From assembly GCF_001039355.2 (NCBI RefSeq), contig NW_019775541.1, positions 197,423-261,422 of the forward strand: a DNA stretch of 64,000 nucleotides. Direction: 5' to 3'. Below are positions 13,126-26,431 of the stretch, piece after piece (position 1 is the first letter of the stretch; each line of letters begins with the position of its first letter). The position numbers were made by a program, and so were the translations under genes. The notes under the pieces are model-generated. The model was not told where the DNA came from and made no database searches. It saw nothing but the letters and a program-made list of their open reading frames with translations. Source of the stretch: Lingula anatina (Eukaryota > Brachiopoda > Lingulata > Lingulida > Lingulidae).

Positions 13126-15346
13126 GATCATTAATTACTTTATTGGTTTAAGGAAAAGAACGTGGTGCCACAAAACGATTAACTAATTTGCACATCATTG
13201 CGATTTTAATACACTGCTTGCATCCGGGTACTTAATGAGTGTCACAATTACTTGATGGCAAAATTGGTTTCTGGTACCTCCAAAGATTTAATCGATAGGT
13301 CCAAACTCAGCCAAATCATAATGTGCATGTATATATATATTTCAAACATATCATCTTCTCTATATATATATTTCAAACATATCATCTTCTCTGCAGGAAG
13401 ACCAACAAAGAGAGACAACAAACAAAACGCATGAATGTTTCTTCCAGAGACGGTCGCAAATACAGGGTAGTTATACATGTAATCCTAATTAAATCGACTG
13501 ATGAAGCTCGTGTAATTTCCAATAACATAAATTTGCTGTTGTGATTTGGCATGTATTCCTGGCCTACGGTATAGTAAATATTAGGATTATAACAAACTAT
13601 TCTGTATTATATACCTGACCATATTATATCGATATATTGAGCATTTCTATTGACACTACACGCATCTCTTAAATTCCTTTAGTATTACAAAAGAGAAAAA
13701 ATAGCACACAACTGTATTCACTAAATGCTAAAGCATGTCCGCTGAGATCATATCTACAGGTACATGTAATTAACATTTCATTTATTGTCAATTTTCTAAA
13801 AGCATTAATGCCTGTGTCGATACATCTTAATATTTTAATTAAAAAGGATGAATATTCACAAAATACATACACGATATTTACGAAGTTTCTAAATGGTTTT
13901 AAGTTTAGGATATTTTTACCCTTAATTTTCATCCAGATATCGAAAATGAGTTTTTTCCTGCATTTAATTATTCAGTAATGCATCAATCTTTGTGCTGATT
14001 AAAAACAATAAAAAACTCTCGAAAATATAAAATATCGGCGTTTATATTTTTTCGTTGCAATGTATAAGCATAAGCAACTCAAAACTTTAATCGTCTATTG
14101 AACACCTTTTTATTTTGTGGTGAGATAGCAGTTGGTATGGGGCGTAAATTCATTCCTGAACAAGATTTTATCACGAAAATTGGCACAGTGGACAGCAAGT
14201 GTATGAGCTAAAATGCAGTGCCAGCGTATAAATTTTAATGCTTTTATGGATTAAGAAGCCCGTAATTACAGATTTTCATTAAACAAAGGCATTGTTGTGC
14301 TTTATCAACGATAAAATCTTAACTAAGACTTTAAAGAAAATTCGCTGACAGGGTGTTAGAGTACCAAATGGTGTCATTAAATCGGCGTTGAAACGGTGAT
14401 CATGGGTGCTCAGGTAAAAGAGAAATTTGAGAAACCGATTTTTCAGTTTTACCACAAAATCGCAATTATGACGTCACCCGTAAGATGACATATGTGTAAA
14501 TGTTACTTGATTTAGTCACGGCGTGAACACTGAAGATTTATTCATTACCTAAAATAATGTATGTAAGGCAGTAAATAAAGAGTTTTGGGCGAAGGGTGAC
14601 AATTTCCTTAATAACTGCATTTAAAAATTCTGCCAACTACATGTACTGCATGTGTGTCCGAATCCAGAAACGGACACAGTGATGAATTGTAACCTGCAGT
14701 AGTCTATGTTTAATCAAGCTGATTACTTATTTCCATGTCCCTCGACATTACACAAATGCATGCCCACTAGTATCATTGAACATCTGAAAATATTCATTCA
14801 AATGATTGTGCGGTATGCCTGTCTTATATTGATAGATACATGTATCTTACTCAAAACCAAACACTATAATAGGACCAAGCTTTCAATAAGATCACATTAT
14901 CCAGTGGATTATCAAGAACTTAAATGCATTTGTACTAGAATATTCCATAGAGCATGACATGGCGCGTAGCATATACATACACCACCATTGTTTTAACAGA
15001 TATGAAACATTAATATGTTATATTCCAATATAAAACTATGATCCTCATTGACAATTGTGGCATATATCAGAGCTGCATAATGGTGGTAAAACACAATGGC
15101 ATAATGTCGCGGTTGTTGCTTCTTTAAATATGTGATTATTAGCACTCAGATTATAACACTCTCTGAATACGTCCAATGTTCACACGTAGCAGTAAGCAGA
15201 AATGCTACAGATATAGAGCACGCAATTTTCCTTAAAGTAGAGTAGTAACTAAATTACTTCATTTTTGGCATATTCAAACACACACCCATACGACCAAATT
15301 TTTTCAGTGCTGGAATCTGTATATTTATATTTCTGACACGACAATG

Positions 15347-15348
<2 letters not shown>
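13126..15348. other. Intergenic DNA, no gene recognised
   Basis: Contains a 31-bp unit repeated twice in tandem (13330-13360 and 13361-13391). Small frames have no recognisable domains. Confidence 0.55.
13330..13391. repeat. 31-bp tandem repeat, two copies
   Basis: An AT run followed by TTTCAAACATATCATCTTCTC is repeated exactly twice head to tail. Confidence 0.93.

Positions 15349-15417
<69 letters not shown>
15349..15417. repeat. (AT)n microsatellite, about 69 bp
   Basis: Perfect AT dinucleotide run, the longest in the window. Confidence 0.97.
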
Positions 15418-15420
<3 letters not shown>

Positions 15421-17470
15421 ACAGTTCAGAGCCACCCGTATACCGTACAGCCGCACCGGAAATTGTTTGTCACCAAAGAAGAGTGTGTTTAAATGTCACA
15501 AGATTTTATACAAAGTCATCACTGTGTGTGTCTGTGTGTGTTTGTGTGCATGTTTTACCAACCATCGAAAAGATAAGAAACCCCTTGAAAGCACAAAAAA
15601 ATAATATGTACTGATTCTGTTGACTAAACAGTGAATATAATTTTAGCTATTTTCATTGCGGTGCCAACATGAGCAATTTGTAATTAATTGTGACCATCAA
15701 ACTGGCATTTCCACATATTCTAGTATTCCATGCCATATAGCTCGGTCTCCAGTACATTATATAGTTACAGGCAACAGAACGTTCAATGTTGAAGCTTGGT
15801 ACCAGCATGTTGTAACAACACGTTGAACACGTGCGATTTGAACAGTTGATGGCTTGTTTATGCAGCTGTTGAGGTTTCCTCGGACAGCTTGTCAGATATG
15901 TACGTGTATGTATACATGTTAACTCTATATCCAATACACCATGTGAAACTGACGTGTTGTAGCGGTGGTCAATGTTATATGTGTTTGGTTGCATTGCAAT
16001 CACGCATCGTCGCTAGTGTTGTTACACTCTTGCTAAAATGATGGAATATTTCGAAATTACAGATATAAATACATGTACTAAGTCAAAGTTGACTGTGATA
16101 ATTTCCACAAAACCTTTGACTTAGCTGTCTATAGCAATGACAAATAAACGGTTTTCAAGTAATGCAAGTGGATCAAATTCTTAAAGCACTACACAACAGT
16201 TGTTTGCAGAGGTGCACCGGGTCCTGTGTAACATATATGAGCAGAATGACAGGTTATATGTACACGTACACGTATATACTTCACTTTTGTCGTAGTACAG
16301 TGCTGTGCTTATCTGATCGTGTGATTTTTTTTTTTTCATTGATTATCGATTCATATTTCTAAATATTTGATAAGATTGTTATTTTTCATTTATTTGTTCA
16401 TTATCGATTGATTATTTTTTTGATAATCTTTTATCATTGTGTTAGTAAAGTGTTTTTTTTTATAATGGTTCTTTCTGTCCGTGGCAATATACTACGTGTA
16501 CTTTATCATTTCTCACTTAAAAATAATAATCGATTTACAGAGAATTATGACCATGGTTTACATTCATAGTGTAAAAATAACTGAATGTTCAAAGAGAAGA
16601 GGGTTATATATTAAAATATGATTATGTATATCAAAATGTATATACATAATAAAAATGGATTAACTTAATTAAAAAACTTTAGAAGAGTTATTATATTTCG
16701 CTGAACATATGTAAATTGAATATATAATGTTTATTCTTATTTTATTCTGTTACTGAAACCATATACCATCAATGATCTTCACTTTTTATTGATTATTATA
16801 TTATGAATCATTTAACACTTGCATATTTATTCTTGGTTAATATTTATCCTTTATCATTTATTTAGCCCATGTGTAAATACCAGCTGTGTGCCATGCCACA
16901 TTTTATTTAATAAACATATTTTGTAATATAAATAGTTCAAACTAAACAGTAATATAATTTTGACATTTGGGCCAATTCACAGAAGGAAGTTCAGAATTAT
17001 GTACTCAGTTATGCTACATGATACATCAAAATCATGAAAACGGGAACTTGGATATTAAATTGAATCCTTACCTTGATGAAGGCAATTTTCCTTTTTAACG
17101 AATCCATATACACCGTACGCGCATGTAGATTTAAACCGGATGTGTCTATTTTTGCCACGTGCTTGTGCTAGTGACGTGAGTAGTGACGCAAGCAGCGTCG
17201 CAGGTATGAGAATATCTCCGCTAAAGAAGATTTCATTTAAAACATGGTATGTAAATAAAATGTTTTTTTTTTTTTAATTTTGTTAATTTAGTATCGTGTA
17301 AGACCGCTAGTATTATTATTCAATGTAAAATATAGAGATAGAAGGTCAACCAAAGCCTTTCTTCAATTCGTATGTATATCTTTGTCACGTGCTATTCTTT
17401 CTTGGGGTCAGTTAAATACACGCAATAAAATCCATAAACATACACGCAGTAAACACCATAAACTACCTTT
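15418..17470. other. Intergenic DNA, no gene recognised
   Basis: AT-rich, with a 116-residue minus-strand frame (15653-16003) that lacks homology I recognise, splice context or a compositional signal. Treated as chance. Confidence 0.5.
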
Positions 17471-17842
17471 AAGGGATAATAACTCTTCCTTTAGACCAAA
17501 AAATGAATTTTCCTGGAGTAAACAACAATTTTCCCATACTCACCAATGGTCAATAAATCCATTTTTACATTTAAAGTTAGTCCCTGGTTTTTTTTTCCCT
17601 AAAAAGTTTGGTTTTTGTTAAAATCTCTTGAAATTGTCGCGGCCTTCATAACATCTCTTAAGAGATTTTAACAGAGTATAGCCATCAATGGAGGTCACGT
17701 GGTCTAAAGACAAGCTCAGATATCAGAATAATAGCTTTAACTGGCGTTTTTGTGGTAAAACAGAATATATTATATTTCTATGAGTTATTCACAATGTTTT
17801 TATTGTGAAATATAGATCTCATACGAAGAGTTATTATCCCTT
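17471..17842. mobile_element. MITE, AAGGGATAATAACTCTTC family, copy 1
   Basis: An exact 18-bp inverted pair (17471-17488 and 17825-17842) bounds 372 bp. The interior aligns along most of its length with 22685-23029, including a shared block ending in GGTAAAACAGAATATATTAT. Relative to copy 2, the central hairpin holds an extra GAAATTGTCGCGGCCTTCAT segment flanked on both sides by ATCTCTT. Non-coding. Confidence 0.85.
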
Positions 17843-19770
17843 TAACATATTTTTGCTGATGGTCAATCAATAAGAAGAGGAAATTCTGAAAAAACTGCCA
17901 TGATATTTTCGAAAGTCACTACATTTGCACAAATATGTATAATCTATTCATAAAAACCTTATACGGACAAAGACGCATATGATCTTCATTCACTCGTCAT
18001 CTCTGCGTAATGCTTTTTTCTTGCATTTGCTTGAAACAATTTGTTTCAAAACATGCCTTTGGTGGCAGCAGCATACAGTACATATGTTTTGCATAGAACC
18101 TAGAACATATTGAACCTAGAACCTAAAATATTCCTCAATAAATCTAAATGTTTACGGCGTATTTTTGTATTAGCAATTAAAGCACCAACTCTCTTCACTT
18201 TTACCAAACGCTTGCCATTCGCCGGGTATGCTACTTTAAAGAGTTTTGGAAACTATTGAAGGGTATGGAACAACGCATGCTCACAAGCAAAATATATGCG
18301 TTTTCCTTTTGCGGTCCATTTTGAAGTGCTAAACATGCGCCCTTGGTTCTGAAGTGTTACTCAACCCCTTCCCCTACCTTTTGTAGTTTCCTATAGGAGC
18401 GGCACAGTCGCTTGCTGTTTTATAGAGAGAAAAGACTCAAATACCCGGAAATCTCTGAACAAAATCGTGCAATTTGGCACATATCAACATGTGGCTAGAC
18501 AATAAGAGCAATAGAGATAGATGCTTTCTGTTCTTTTAGGAGGTGGGGAAAGGTACACTGAACAGGAAATATATACAATGAGGGTGCAAATTGGAAATGT
18601 CAACGTACCTGAAAAATGATGTGTGTGTTTCCTCGTCTAATTACATGTGCAGAGGAACAGGGGGTAAAAAATGGTGATCCGCCATTTTGTTTGACAAAGT
18701 AGGAAGTACTCCAGCCCTCCTTGAAAAAAAAAGGCTGATATAAGATGGCACGAAATACGACTTAATAAAACATTTAAGCTGGATCTCTTAATGTCATGAA
18801 AAACGGCTTATTGTTCTATTCTCAGGGGAAAAATTGTCGCGGTTTTCATAACACATTTCTTCGGTCATATTTATCATACGAGAAAGAATAGTTGTGTCCA
18901 CACACATTCTGACTAAACCCTCGGAGCGACGCGTCGTCAAACCAAACCGCGTGACTGCATATAATGAACTCGTTATATATGTTTGATAATTTCATGGCCA
19001 TTGAAGGCAGCTTTAAACAAACGAAGCCGTCCCTTCCTTCTACTGAGTATTCTTCTTCACCTTTTGGGAAAACAGTCGACAGAAAAGTACCTTTCAGACT
19101 TATAGCGCTGAGTTTGACGAGTTATTCACATTAAAAACGGAGTATTCACATCTGTTATTCAGATGATACTCAGACATTTTATAGCACGCAAAACTTCGGG
19201 GGCCTGAGGTGGTATATATCACCGGCATATGAATAATGTATAAGCTGTACATTACGAGAGTGACGCGGTTTATGATTATAAGTATTCACCAAGTATTGAA
19301 CGACTGCTTTAAAGTAATATGTTGCCTTCTCTTTATCGTTGCACACAAACCATTGATTTGGTCAAAAACCATTGATTTGTATGTGTATTTGCAGAGTTGA
19401 TGTAGAAAGCATACATACACAATGTCTGAACATAAACATCGGTTTCAAATAAAACTGTTTTTCATTTCTGAATATCGCAGCTAGGCAAACAACAGCAGTT
19501 GATAAAATGCTAATTTAGAATGCTTGGGCCATTTACAGTTCTTTGAACACATTCTCTCCCCTCAACTACCGATCTAAGCATCATATTGGGCTGTTCAGCT
19601 TGTCCAGAGATCTCACCCAGAACGACCTTTGGTTCATTATGTTGTAAGCCTTACTACAGGATTATAAAGGTTTAATTGAGCCCAATATTAACATATGTTA
19701 ATCTTCCCCTTGCGCCACATGTAACGTACAGGGCATACGTGCTTGATGTCACGAACTTCCTCATACAGAG
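17843..19770. other. Intergenic DNA, no gene recognised
   Basis: No supported gene. Near 18831 the stretch AAATTGTCGCGGTTTTCATA closely matches the segment inserted in the MITE at 17471. Confidence 0.55.
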
Positions 19771-20053
19771 TATTAACCAAACATGCCGTTGGTTGGTTCA
19801 AATATTACAGATTCATGGTGAAGAAATGAAATGACATGTACAGTGTATGGAAACAAAACCGATTAGCAGCACAGCTTAGGCCCTAGTTTTTCCTTAGATG
19901 TGAATTTCTAAATATTAACCAAACATCCCAGGTTTAGTTCAAATATTGCAGATTCATGGTGAAGAAATAAAATGACGTGTACAATGTATGAAAGCAAAAC
20001 GGACTAACAGCTTACATGTAGGCCCTAGTTCTTCCTAAAATGTGAATTTCTAC
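19771..20053. repeat. 142-bp tandem duplication, two copies
   Basis: Copies start at 19771 and 19913, both with TATTAACCAAACAT, and share TGCAGATTCATGGTGAAGAA (or ACAG in copy 1) and TGTGAATTTCTA. They differ by scattered substitutions, so the duplication is not recent. No coding frame spans it. Confidence 0.88.
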
Positions 20054-21411
20054 GATTTCCAATTACAAAACATGTGCGTTAATGATGTTAAAATAATGTC
20101 ATGGTGTCTCAATTGACAGAATTAACTCTCAAGGGGGAGATATCCCGGTCATGTTTTGGCAACACAATGTATAAATACTTTAAATACAGTGGATAAAACC
20201 AATTATAAACTCTAATGTTCTGTAATTTTATAAGCAATCGATTCACACTTTCAAAAAGGAGGTAAACTGGTGGCGAAAGAAATAATGTGATCAAACAAGA
20301 TTGAGTCGGATAATGAAAATTCAATGTACAAGTAGGCTACTGATAACCTTAGGCGACGGTTGCGGGTCACCTCTTTAAGTATTAGGCCTATCTTCCGAAT
20401 TTGGGTCAAAGGATATTTGCCATTAAGCCTGCTGTTTAGCTCCGAGTCGAAATGGATAAGAACCGTAGAGTAGCGCCTATTACTGTGTGTGTGTGGTACA
20501 TGTATCACCCGTTATTACCTATACATAAACGCAGTGATAACATCTCCTACGTGTACATGGGGTTGTTCTAACATATAGGTACATGTAGTCGTGCATGTGC
20601 AAGATGTTTTATATGAACCGTGCGTGCACTACTAGGCTATAGGCCTATTTGAGTAGTACCCGAACGATAAATACGTTGTATATTATATTACATAATCCTT
20701 TTCTGTAGCGCACGTATTAGTGGGTTGTACTTTGTTTACTTTGCGAAACGTATCAAGGACGTGAACGTATTATTTCATTAAAACAAATTAGAGAGCGAAT
20801 ATGTAACGTATCATTTCTTATGAACTTATTCTATATTCATGTAGGCCCACTCAGCACTTTAGGCTGCACAAGTGTTAGAATACGTGACGATAAGCCCTGA
20901 TATTTCATAAAGTACAGATTGGTAGGCGCAATTATGCAAACATTCGAACACCCATTCGATAGAAACCTTGGCTATTTTTGGCACCCTACCGCAGGTGGTG
21001 TCCGGGATGACGTCATCATGCAGTCCGGATCCTAACCTCAAATCAGATATATAGTATGCAGTATTAGAACTGTAGCATTTGTTACCATAAATGCCTACTC
21101 TTTGCACCATATGAACAATTTGCACGTGTTCCAGGGTGCAGTCACTTGCTTGTGAAAAACAACATTGTCGGAGCAAGTAATTTTTAACTTATTTCATACG
21201 TTTTTAAATATTCAAATTAAATTTTGCTTCTTTCATCTGACTTTGACATTTGGGCAATCGGAATGCTTCGGCTGCTACCGCTTGTAATCGCTGATAGATC
21301 GAATGCAAAAAGAGAATCCTCTTATTAATGTTGCGATAAAAGATATGTGTACAGACAGTAAATAGATTTCCCATTATACATTATATATTATACATTATAT
21401 ATTATTTGGCC
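20054..21411. other. Intergenic DNA rich in TAGGCCTA
   Basis: No supported gene. A 105-residue minus-strand frame (20859-21176) has no recognisable domain. Two of the clustered TAGGCCTA palindromes are here. Confidence 0.5.
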
Positions 21412-21590
21412 GGGTTCCCATCCCTAGATCGATCCAACAGGATCCACGCTAAATTGCTATCAACTTAAGCGGCTGTCACGCCTACCGAATCAGCTAGGGG
21501 GTAATTAACTTTCGTGCACGCTCAGCCTCCGGTAGTTAATTAACCCTTAACAGCTTAACTGTCATAACCAGTAGGTAATTGGATATGTTT
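21412..21590. mobile_element. MITE, CATTCCCA family, degenerate copy
   Basis: Shares CTAGATCGATCCAAC and an internal CCACGCTAAA-type motif with the element at 12160 and has AATTAACCCTTAACAGCTTA in the same relative place. The right terminus is eroded, so the end coordinate is approximate. Confidence 0.6.
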
Positions 21591-22684
21591 TCCACTCCCT
21601 AATTCTCGCAGCAAACACTAGTTTGAATTAAAGTCTCACAAAATTATGCCAACATTGGGATGCCATGTTATTTATTATACAAAGACCATATGCATGCATC
21701 CGCTCTTTTTCGTGGCGATAATAGTTTTTGGCAATACTGAAAAAGAAACTGATATAGCATCTGTATTTTGTTCCTTACTCTCAGTAGCGGACTTCATTTA
21801 GATTTCGAAATGAATTCTTTACACAGACTTCGAAATTTCGTGTATTACTGTATAGTATTCTCTCTTTTTCTACAGGGGAACATGTAACTTATTCCAACAT
21901 AAAGAGCGGATGCTCTGCTTTATGTTGGCGTTGAGGCTTATTTCTTTTACATGGGAAAGTTGATAGTTTTCATTTTGTCTGTGTCGTGTTTTAGCACAGG
22001 TGGTCGTAGATCAAATTTACATACTTGAATTACAGGGAGTTATTATCTAGATGTATTCATTTTCAGTAGAATGGAAAATATTGAGAATGATATGTCACAC
22101 CATGTTTTTGTTGCACTAAACCGCTCCTATTTTTCGAACAATGCGACACTCCAAACAAAACCATTATCACTCACTTGATTACTGGTCACGAAAACATTTG
22201 GTGGAGATATTCTACGTTGATCTTAGAATGTGCTTCATAACATGAAAAAACTGTAGAAATATACAGCTTTGGTCGCCTATTTTTCTTGACTACTAAATAA
22301 CCATAAGTTACTGTAGCCATTGAAATGACGCGACATGGCGGTACATTCGTGATATCCCCAGTCTCATTACTAGTTCAATGCTATGAAGTATGGAATACAA
22401 ACATGCATCTTAAATGCAAACGATACATTTTAAGAGAAGCATTTTTTATCATGGCTTTTCGACGAAAGATTTTAGCCATTGGGAACTCAGGGGAACTCAG
22501 TAACTACTCCTTTCGATTTATATCATTAGTAATTTTTTTTTCTTTAGGGGTTCGTTATATCTTGTGCAATATATTCAGGTCGAAGCTTGCTGTACTTAAT
22601 ACGTAACAGGATGTGATCGACTACCGTTTTTTCACAAAATACCGGAACTTTCGTCAAGGTCCATGCGCGTTGCCGCTTTTACGA
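21591..22684. other. Intergenic DNA, no gene recognised
   Basis: A 93-residue plus-strand frame (22325-22606) has no domain I can name and no supporting splice or promoter context. Confidence 0.5.
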
Positions 22685-23029
22685 TTAAAGATATAATAAC
22701 TGTACGTTTTGGCCAAAATATGAATTTTCCCGGAGTAAAAAACATTTTTTCCATACTTACCAATTGTTAACAAATCCATTTCTACATTCAAAGTTAGTCC
22801 CTGTTTTTTTTCTAAAACGTTTGGTTTTATGTTATAATCTCTTTAGAGATTATTACAGAGTATAGCCATCTATGGGGATCACGTGGTCTGATAACAAGCT
22901 CAGATATCACAATAATAGCTATAACTGCTGTTTTTGTGGTAAAACAGAATATATTATATTTCTATGAGTTGTTTACAATGATTTTATCGTAAAATATAGA
23001 TCTTATACGAAGAGTTATTATCCCTTTAA
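22685..23029. mobile_element. MITE, AAGGGATAATAACTCTTC family, copy 2
   Basis: Aligns over about 345 bp with the element at 17471. The right terminus (GAAGAGTTATTATCCCTTTA) is intact, while the left one has several substitutions. It lacks the central segment present in copy 1. Confidence 0.82.
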
Positions 23030-25718
23030 GTTCCTGACGTTTAAGATATATTCTGTGTCAATGTCTAGAAGAGAAACAACAATATTATAGAATATCAATA
23101 TCTGTTTATATTATATTTGAATATAATGGCTTGCCTTCCCAAAGGAAATTCCTTAAATGAGTATTGTCTCAAGTGATGGACGATAGTCTTGTGCCGGTAT
23201 GACTGTGCGACAAGTTGTGAGTGGCTGTGGTCAGGCCAACGTGTGACATCCATAAACGCCATTTTATCTTTATCTAATTGATATAAATGAATAGCGGAAG
23301 TGTTAGCATATCGGGGCTTTTAAGCGCCAGCATCACCCTTAAAACAGTATCCCGCAGCTTCACAATACATTAACAACTAAGGATTTAATTGATTCCTAAT
23401 GGACCGGAGTACAGACTTTAGCGGTACACCTTTACAATAACAGCAATACACGGCTTTAACGGTTTCCAATTATCTTGTTTTGTGTCCGCCATGTTTGGTT
23501 TCCACCAATATATACACATTAAATTATGTATACGCTCCCCGCAGGAGTAATCAATTTTAATATACTGAACTGCATATAGGTCTGCAAAAATATAAGGCGC
23601 TGCTGTCATTTATGTGAACATAAAATGTTTAAAAATCATAATAATACTCTGTCAACCTTTTTTTTTCTCATTCTGCTCAATTGTTCAGCGACATTACTAA
23701 AAAATTGGATTCACAGGTGCGTGTATACATGGTTAAGATATAGGCCTATTCTGACACTTATTGTCTACGTCTGCATACAGTTACATAGGTTTTAAGGCCT
23801 TAAAACTGGTAACCGCGTCATCACTTGCCCCCGCCTGACATTGATCTATATTGATAATATGAACTGGTATGCGCCACGGGGGAGTGCCTAAATTACAGTG
23901 ACTCACATTCCAAGCCGGGATCCCGATATGAAGTCGCTGATATATGCGCTTGGTGACCTGTTGCTGGCGGCATCAAATTAGAGCAACGCTGTCATTTAAA
24001 CAATCTGCTGATTAATCTGATCTTCCAGTCTAAGTTCCAGCTACTCGTGTGTGGTTTTTCCGGTTTCTTGAGAAACCTCGGGAAATAAGATTCCTTTGAC
24101 CCGTGTTTGTGCAGTGTTATTGTGTTTCTTGTGAACCACGCGGCGTGAAATAAGGATTGCGTGTTTTGTGGGCTTGGTGACGGCGAGACTTTCGAGTCGT
24201 TAGTTTTGCGTCTGCTACTTCAGTCTAATTACTACTGTGGTAAAGTGTAATGAATGTCACATAGAAAATTTAACTGCCTTTAGAATTAAGTTGAATCCTG
24301 TTTTAGAGTTGGTACTAGTAGAATATTCTAGAGTCTTATACACCTGTTGATGTTTCTTAATTGTTAACAGCCCGCGTAGTTGCGTGAATGTGAAGGACAC
24401 TTGGCTGTTCGACGTCCTGTATTTGTTTTAAGACGAACATCTAATGAAGGATTGGCAGGCCTACTTACCACACTTCTGTTATTATGTCTAAATGTGGCGT
24501 TAAAGTTTAGATTCACATGAGATCATTGTGGATGGGAATTACAAATAAAAAACGTTCTATTTTTGCACCAATGTCGCTCTGCTTGAATATAAGGAGACAA
24601 ATATTACGTGACTTGCCAAAGAATAATATCCGTACCTGATACAGTGGAACCCGAGGCGGAAATTACTCATTCACCAAAAGTGAGAAGAAGTTGAAAAAGA
24701 AGAAGATTAAATCTACGACTAACGCACATGTGCTGCACGTAAATACAGACAGGCCAATTTTATCGCAATTTTTGTATATCTTATTACAATGTCTCATGCT
24801 CTTTCTTAAAGCATAAAAGAAATTTGCTATTTCATTTGTAATGGTATTTACCCCTGTACATACTGGCAGAGAACACAGGTTGTCCTCCACTTTTTCTTTT
24901 CTCTCAGCTCACACTACCATAGACTCAACAAAACACATATCCCCCTAAAATAAAAAAGGTAGGCCTAAAGTATTTTAGGTCAATATGTTGTCACCGGAAT
25001 CAGATGGACGAAAACATCTTACATGACATATTTCATGCAGAAATATCCATGTACAAAATGAATAAGAAAATAAATAATGAAAGAAATTTTTAAAAACTCA
25101 TTAGGTAAGGAAACAAAAGCGTTGTCTTTATTGACATTTTGTCAGCTATTACAAATGCAATGATCCACATAGCAATCCAACTGACAACGTCCAGTTGACA
25201 AAATTTTTGCTTTACAGTTCCAACTGCTGACCAAACTGAACACATGCAAAACAAACGTGGATATTAACTTACAGTTAAAGGTTTCCTTATTCCAGTGGGT
25301 TTTAGGATGACTACTGGTACATAATGCAAATTCGAATGTAAGAAGGGATAAAATAAGAACACACATTGCTTCCTTAGAGGGTATTTTATATCAAATCTGA
25401 ACACACGTGCCTCCCAAAATGCATCACTAAAGATAAATGATCCCGGAATCGTGGTGAGCACTTTTCGAAACTAATGCCCATGTTATCATTATACAATGCA
25501 TGCAAAAACAAGTTTTACGCATTTTTATATTTCATCGACATTCATTTACAAACACAAACAGTAGGCCTACGTACTAATACCTTTGCACGTGCGAAATCAA
25601 ACAATTTCGCTAAAAAATCATATCCATAACCATGCCTTGTAGGCCCTACCAAATTGCGTGTATCTGTATCAAATTGCACCATTTTGGTTTTATCATCAAA
25701 TTTACATTTATTATATCT
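23030..25718. other. Intergenic DNA with a CpG-richer patch
   Basis: No coding exon recognised. Sequence at about 24040-24230 is noticeably richer in CpG than its surroundings and could be an untranslated leader exon or promoter, but nothing decides this. Confidence 0.45.
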
Positions 25719-26343
25719 TGCCCCCGTTTCACAAAGAATCTTAAATCCGTAGTTGACTAGCTCGAGCTGAGTGACCTAGCTAGGTCGACTACGCTGCAGT
25801 CGACTAGGAGTGTTTCACAAAGAATCTTATAAGTCTTAGCTCAGTGTGCTTACCGTAGTCGACGCGCACGAGAAACTCTTCAAGAAAAGGAGGTGTAAAA
25901 CTCCTAAAGTTTCACAAGACATGACGTTTCATGGCCTCTTTCGGTCGAGAATGATCGTTTATCAACAAGTCAAAACATAAACAAAGTTTGTTTTTGAACG
26001 TTATTGATTAGTTTAACTTCAATACAACTTTAAAGTAACATTAGCTTGTCTTGGAACAATGCTGTCGGACGTCTAGCAGTCAAAAACATAAACAAACCCG
26101 CGCTCGGCTGGGAGATGATGCATTTTATTTTTTCTATAAATATTCAATAAATGTCAGTGCTATTCAAGGATATTATTACACAATACCTTGAAGGAGGTAT
26201 GTTCTTTCCAAATTTTTGTTGGTTTTGTTAGTTTTAGTTGAACTTGCTGACTTAAGTCTCCTCCCGAGGAGGCTAAACATCGTCGACTAGCAGCTAAGAA
26301 AAAAACGACGTAAGCGACCTTTTAGATTCTTCGTGAAATGGGA
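25719..26343. mobile_element. Foldback DNA element, about 625 bp
   Basis: The left end GTTTCACAAAGAATCTTA (from 25725) matches the reverse complement of the right end (GATTCTTCGTGAAATGGGAC, near 26323-26342). The same GTTTCACAAAGAATCTTA is repeated internally at about 25812, so the left arm is duplicated or two elements are nested. GTCGAC-rich segments occur near both ends. No transposase is encoded. Confidence 0.65.
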
Positions 26344-26406
26344 CTTCAGTGATGTAAGGACTTTATTACGTTGGTAACCAAGCTCTAAGTCAGGAAAACC
26401 GACTGA

Positions 26407-26431
26407 TTTTTTTTTTTTTTTTTTTTTTTTT
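26407..26431. repeat. T25 homopolymer
   Basis: Uninterrupted run of 25 T on the + strand, followed by AT repeats and TAGGCCTA. Could be the A tail of a minus-strand retroposed fragment; no body was identified. Confidence 0.9.

Noticed and set aside
15653-16003. 116-residue minus-strand frame with several cysteines
   Set aside because: The cysteine pattern matches no family I know, and no promoter or splice context is seen.
20859-21176. 105-residue minus-strand frame
   Set aside because: Isolated, without recognisable domains; expected by chance in a window of this size.
24040-24230. Possible CpG-rich promoter or leader exon
   Set aside because: Only a mild composition shift and a weak GTAAAG donor; not enough to call.
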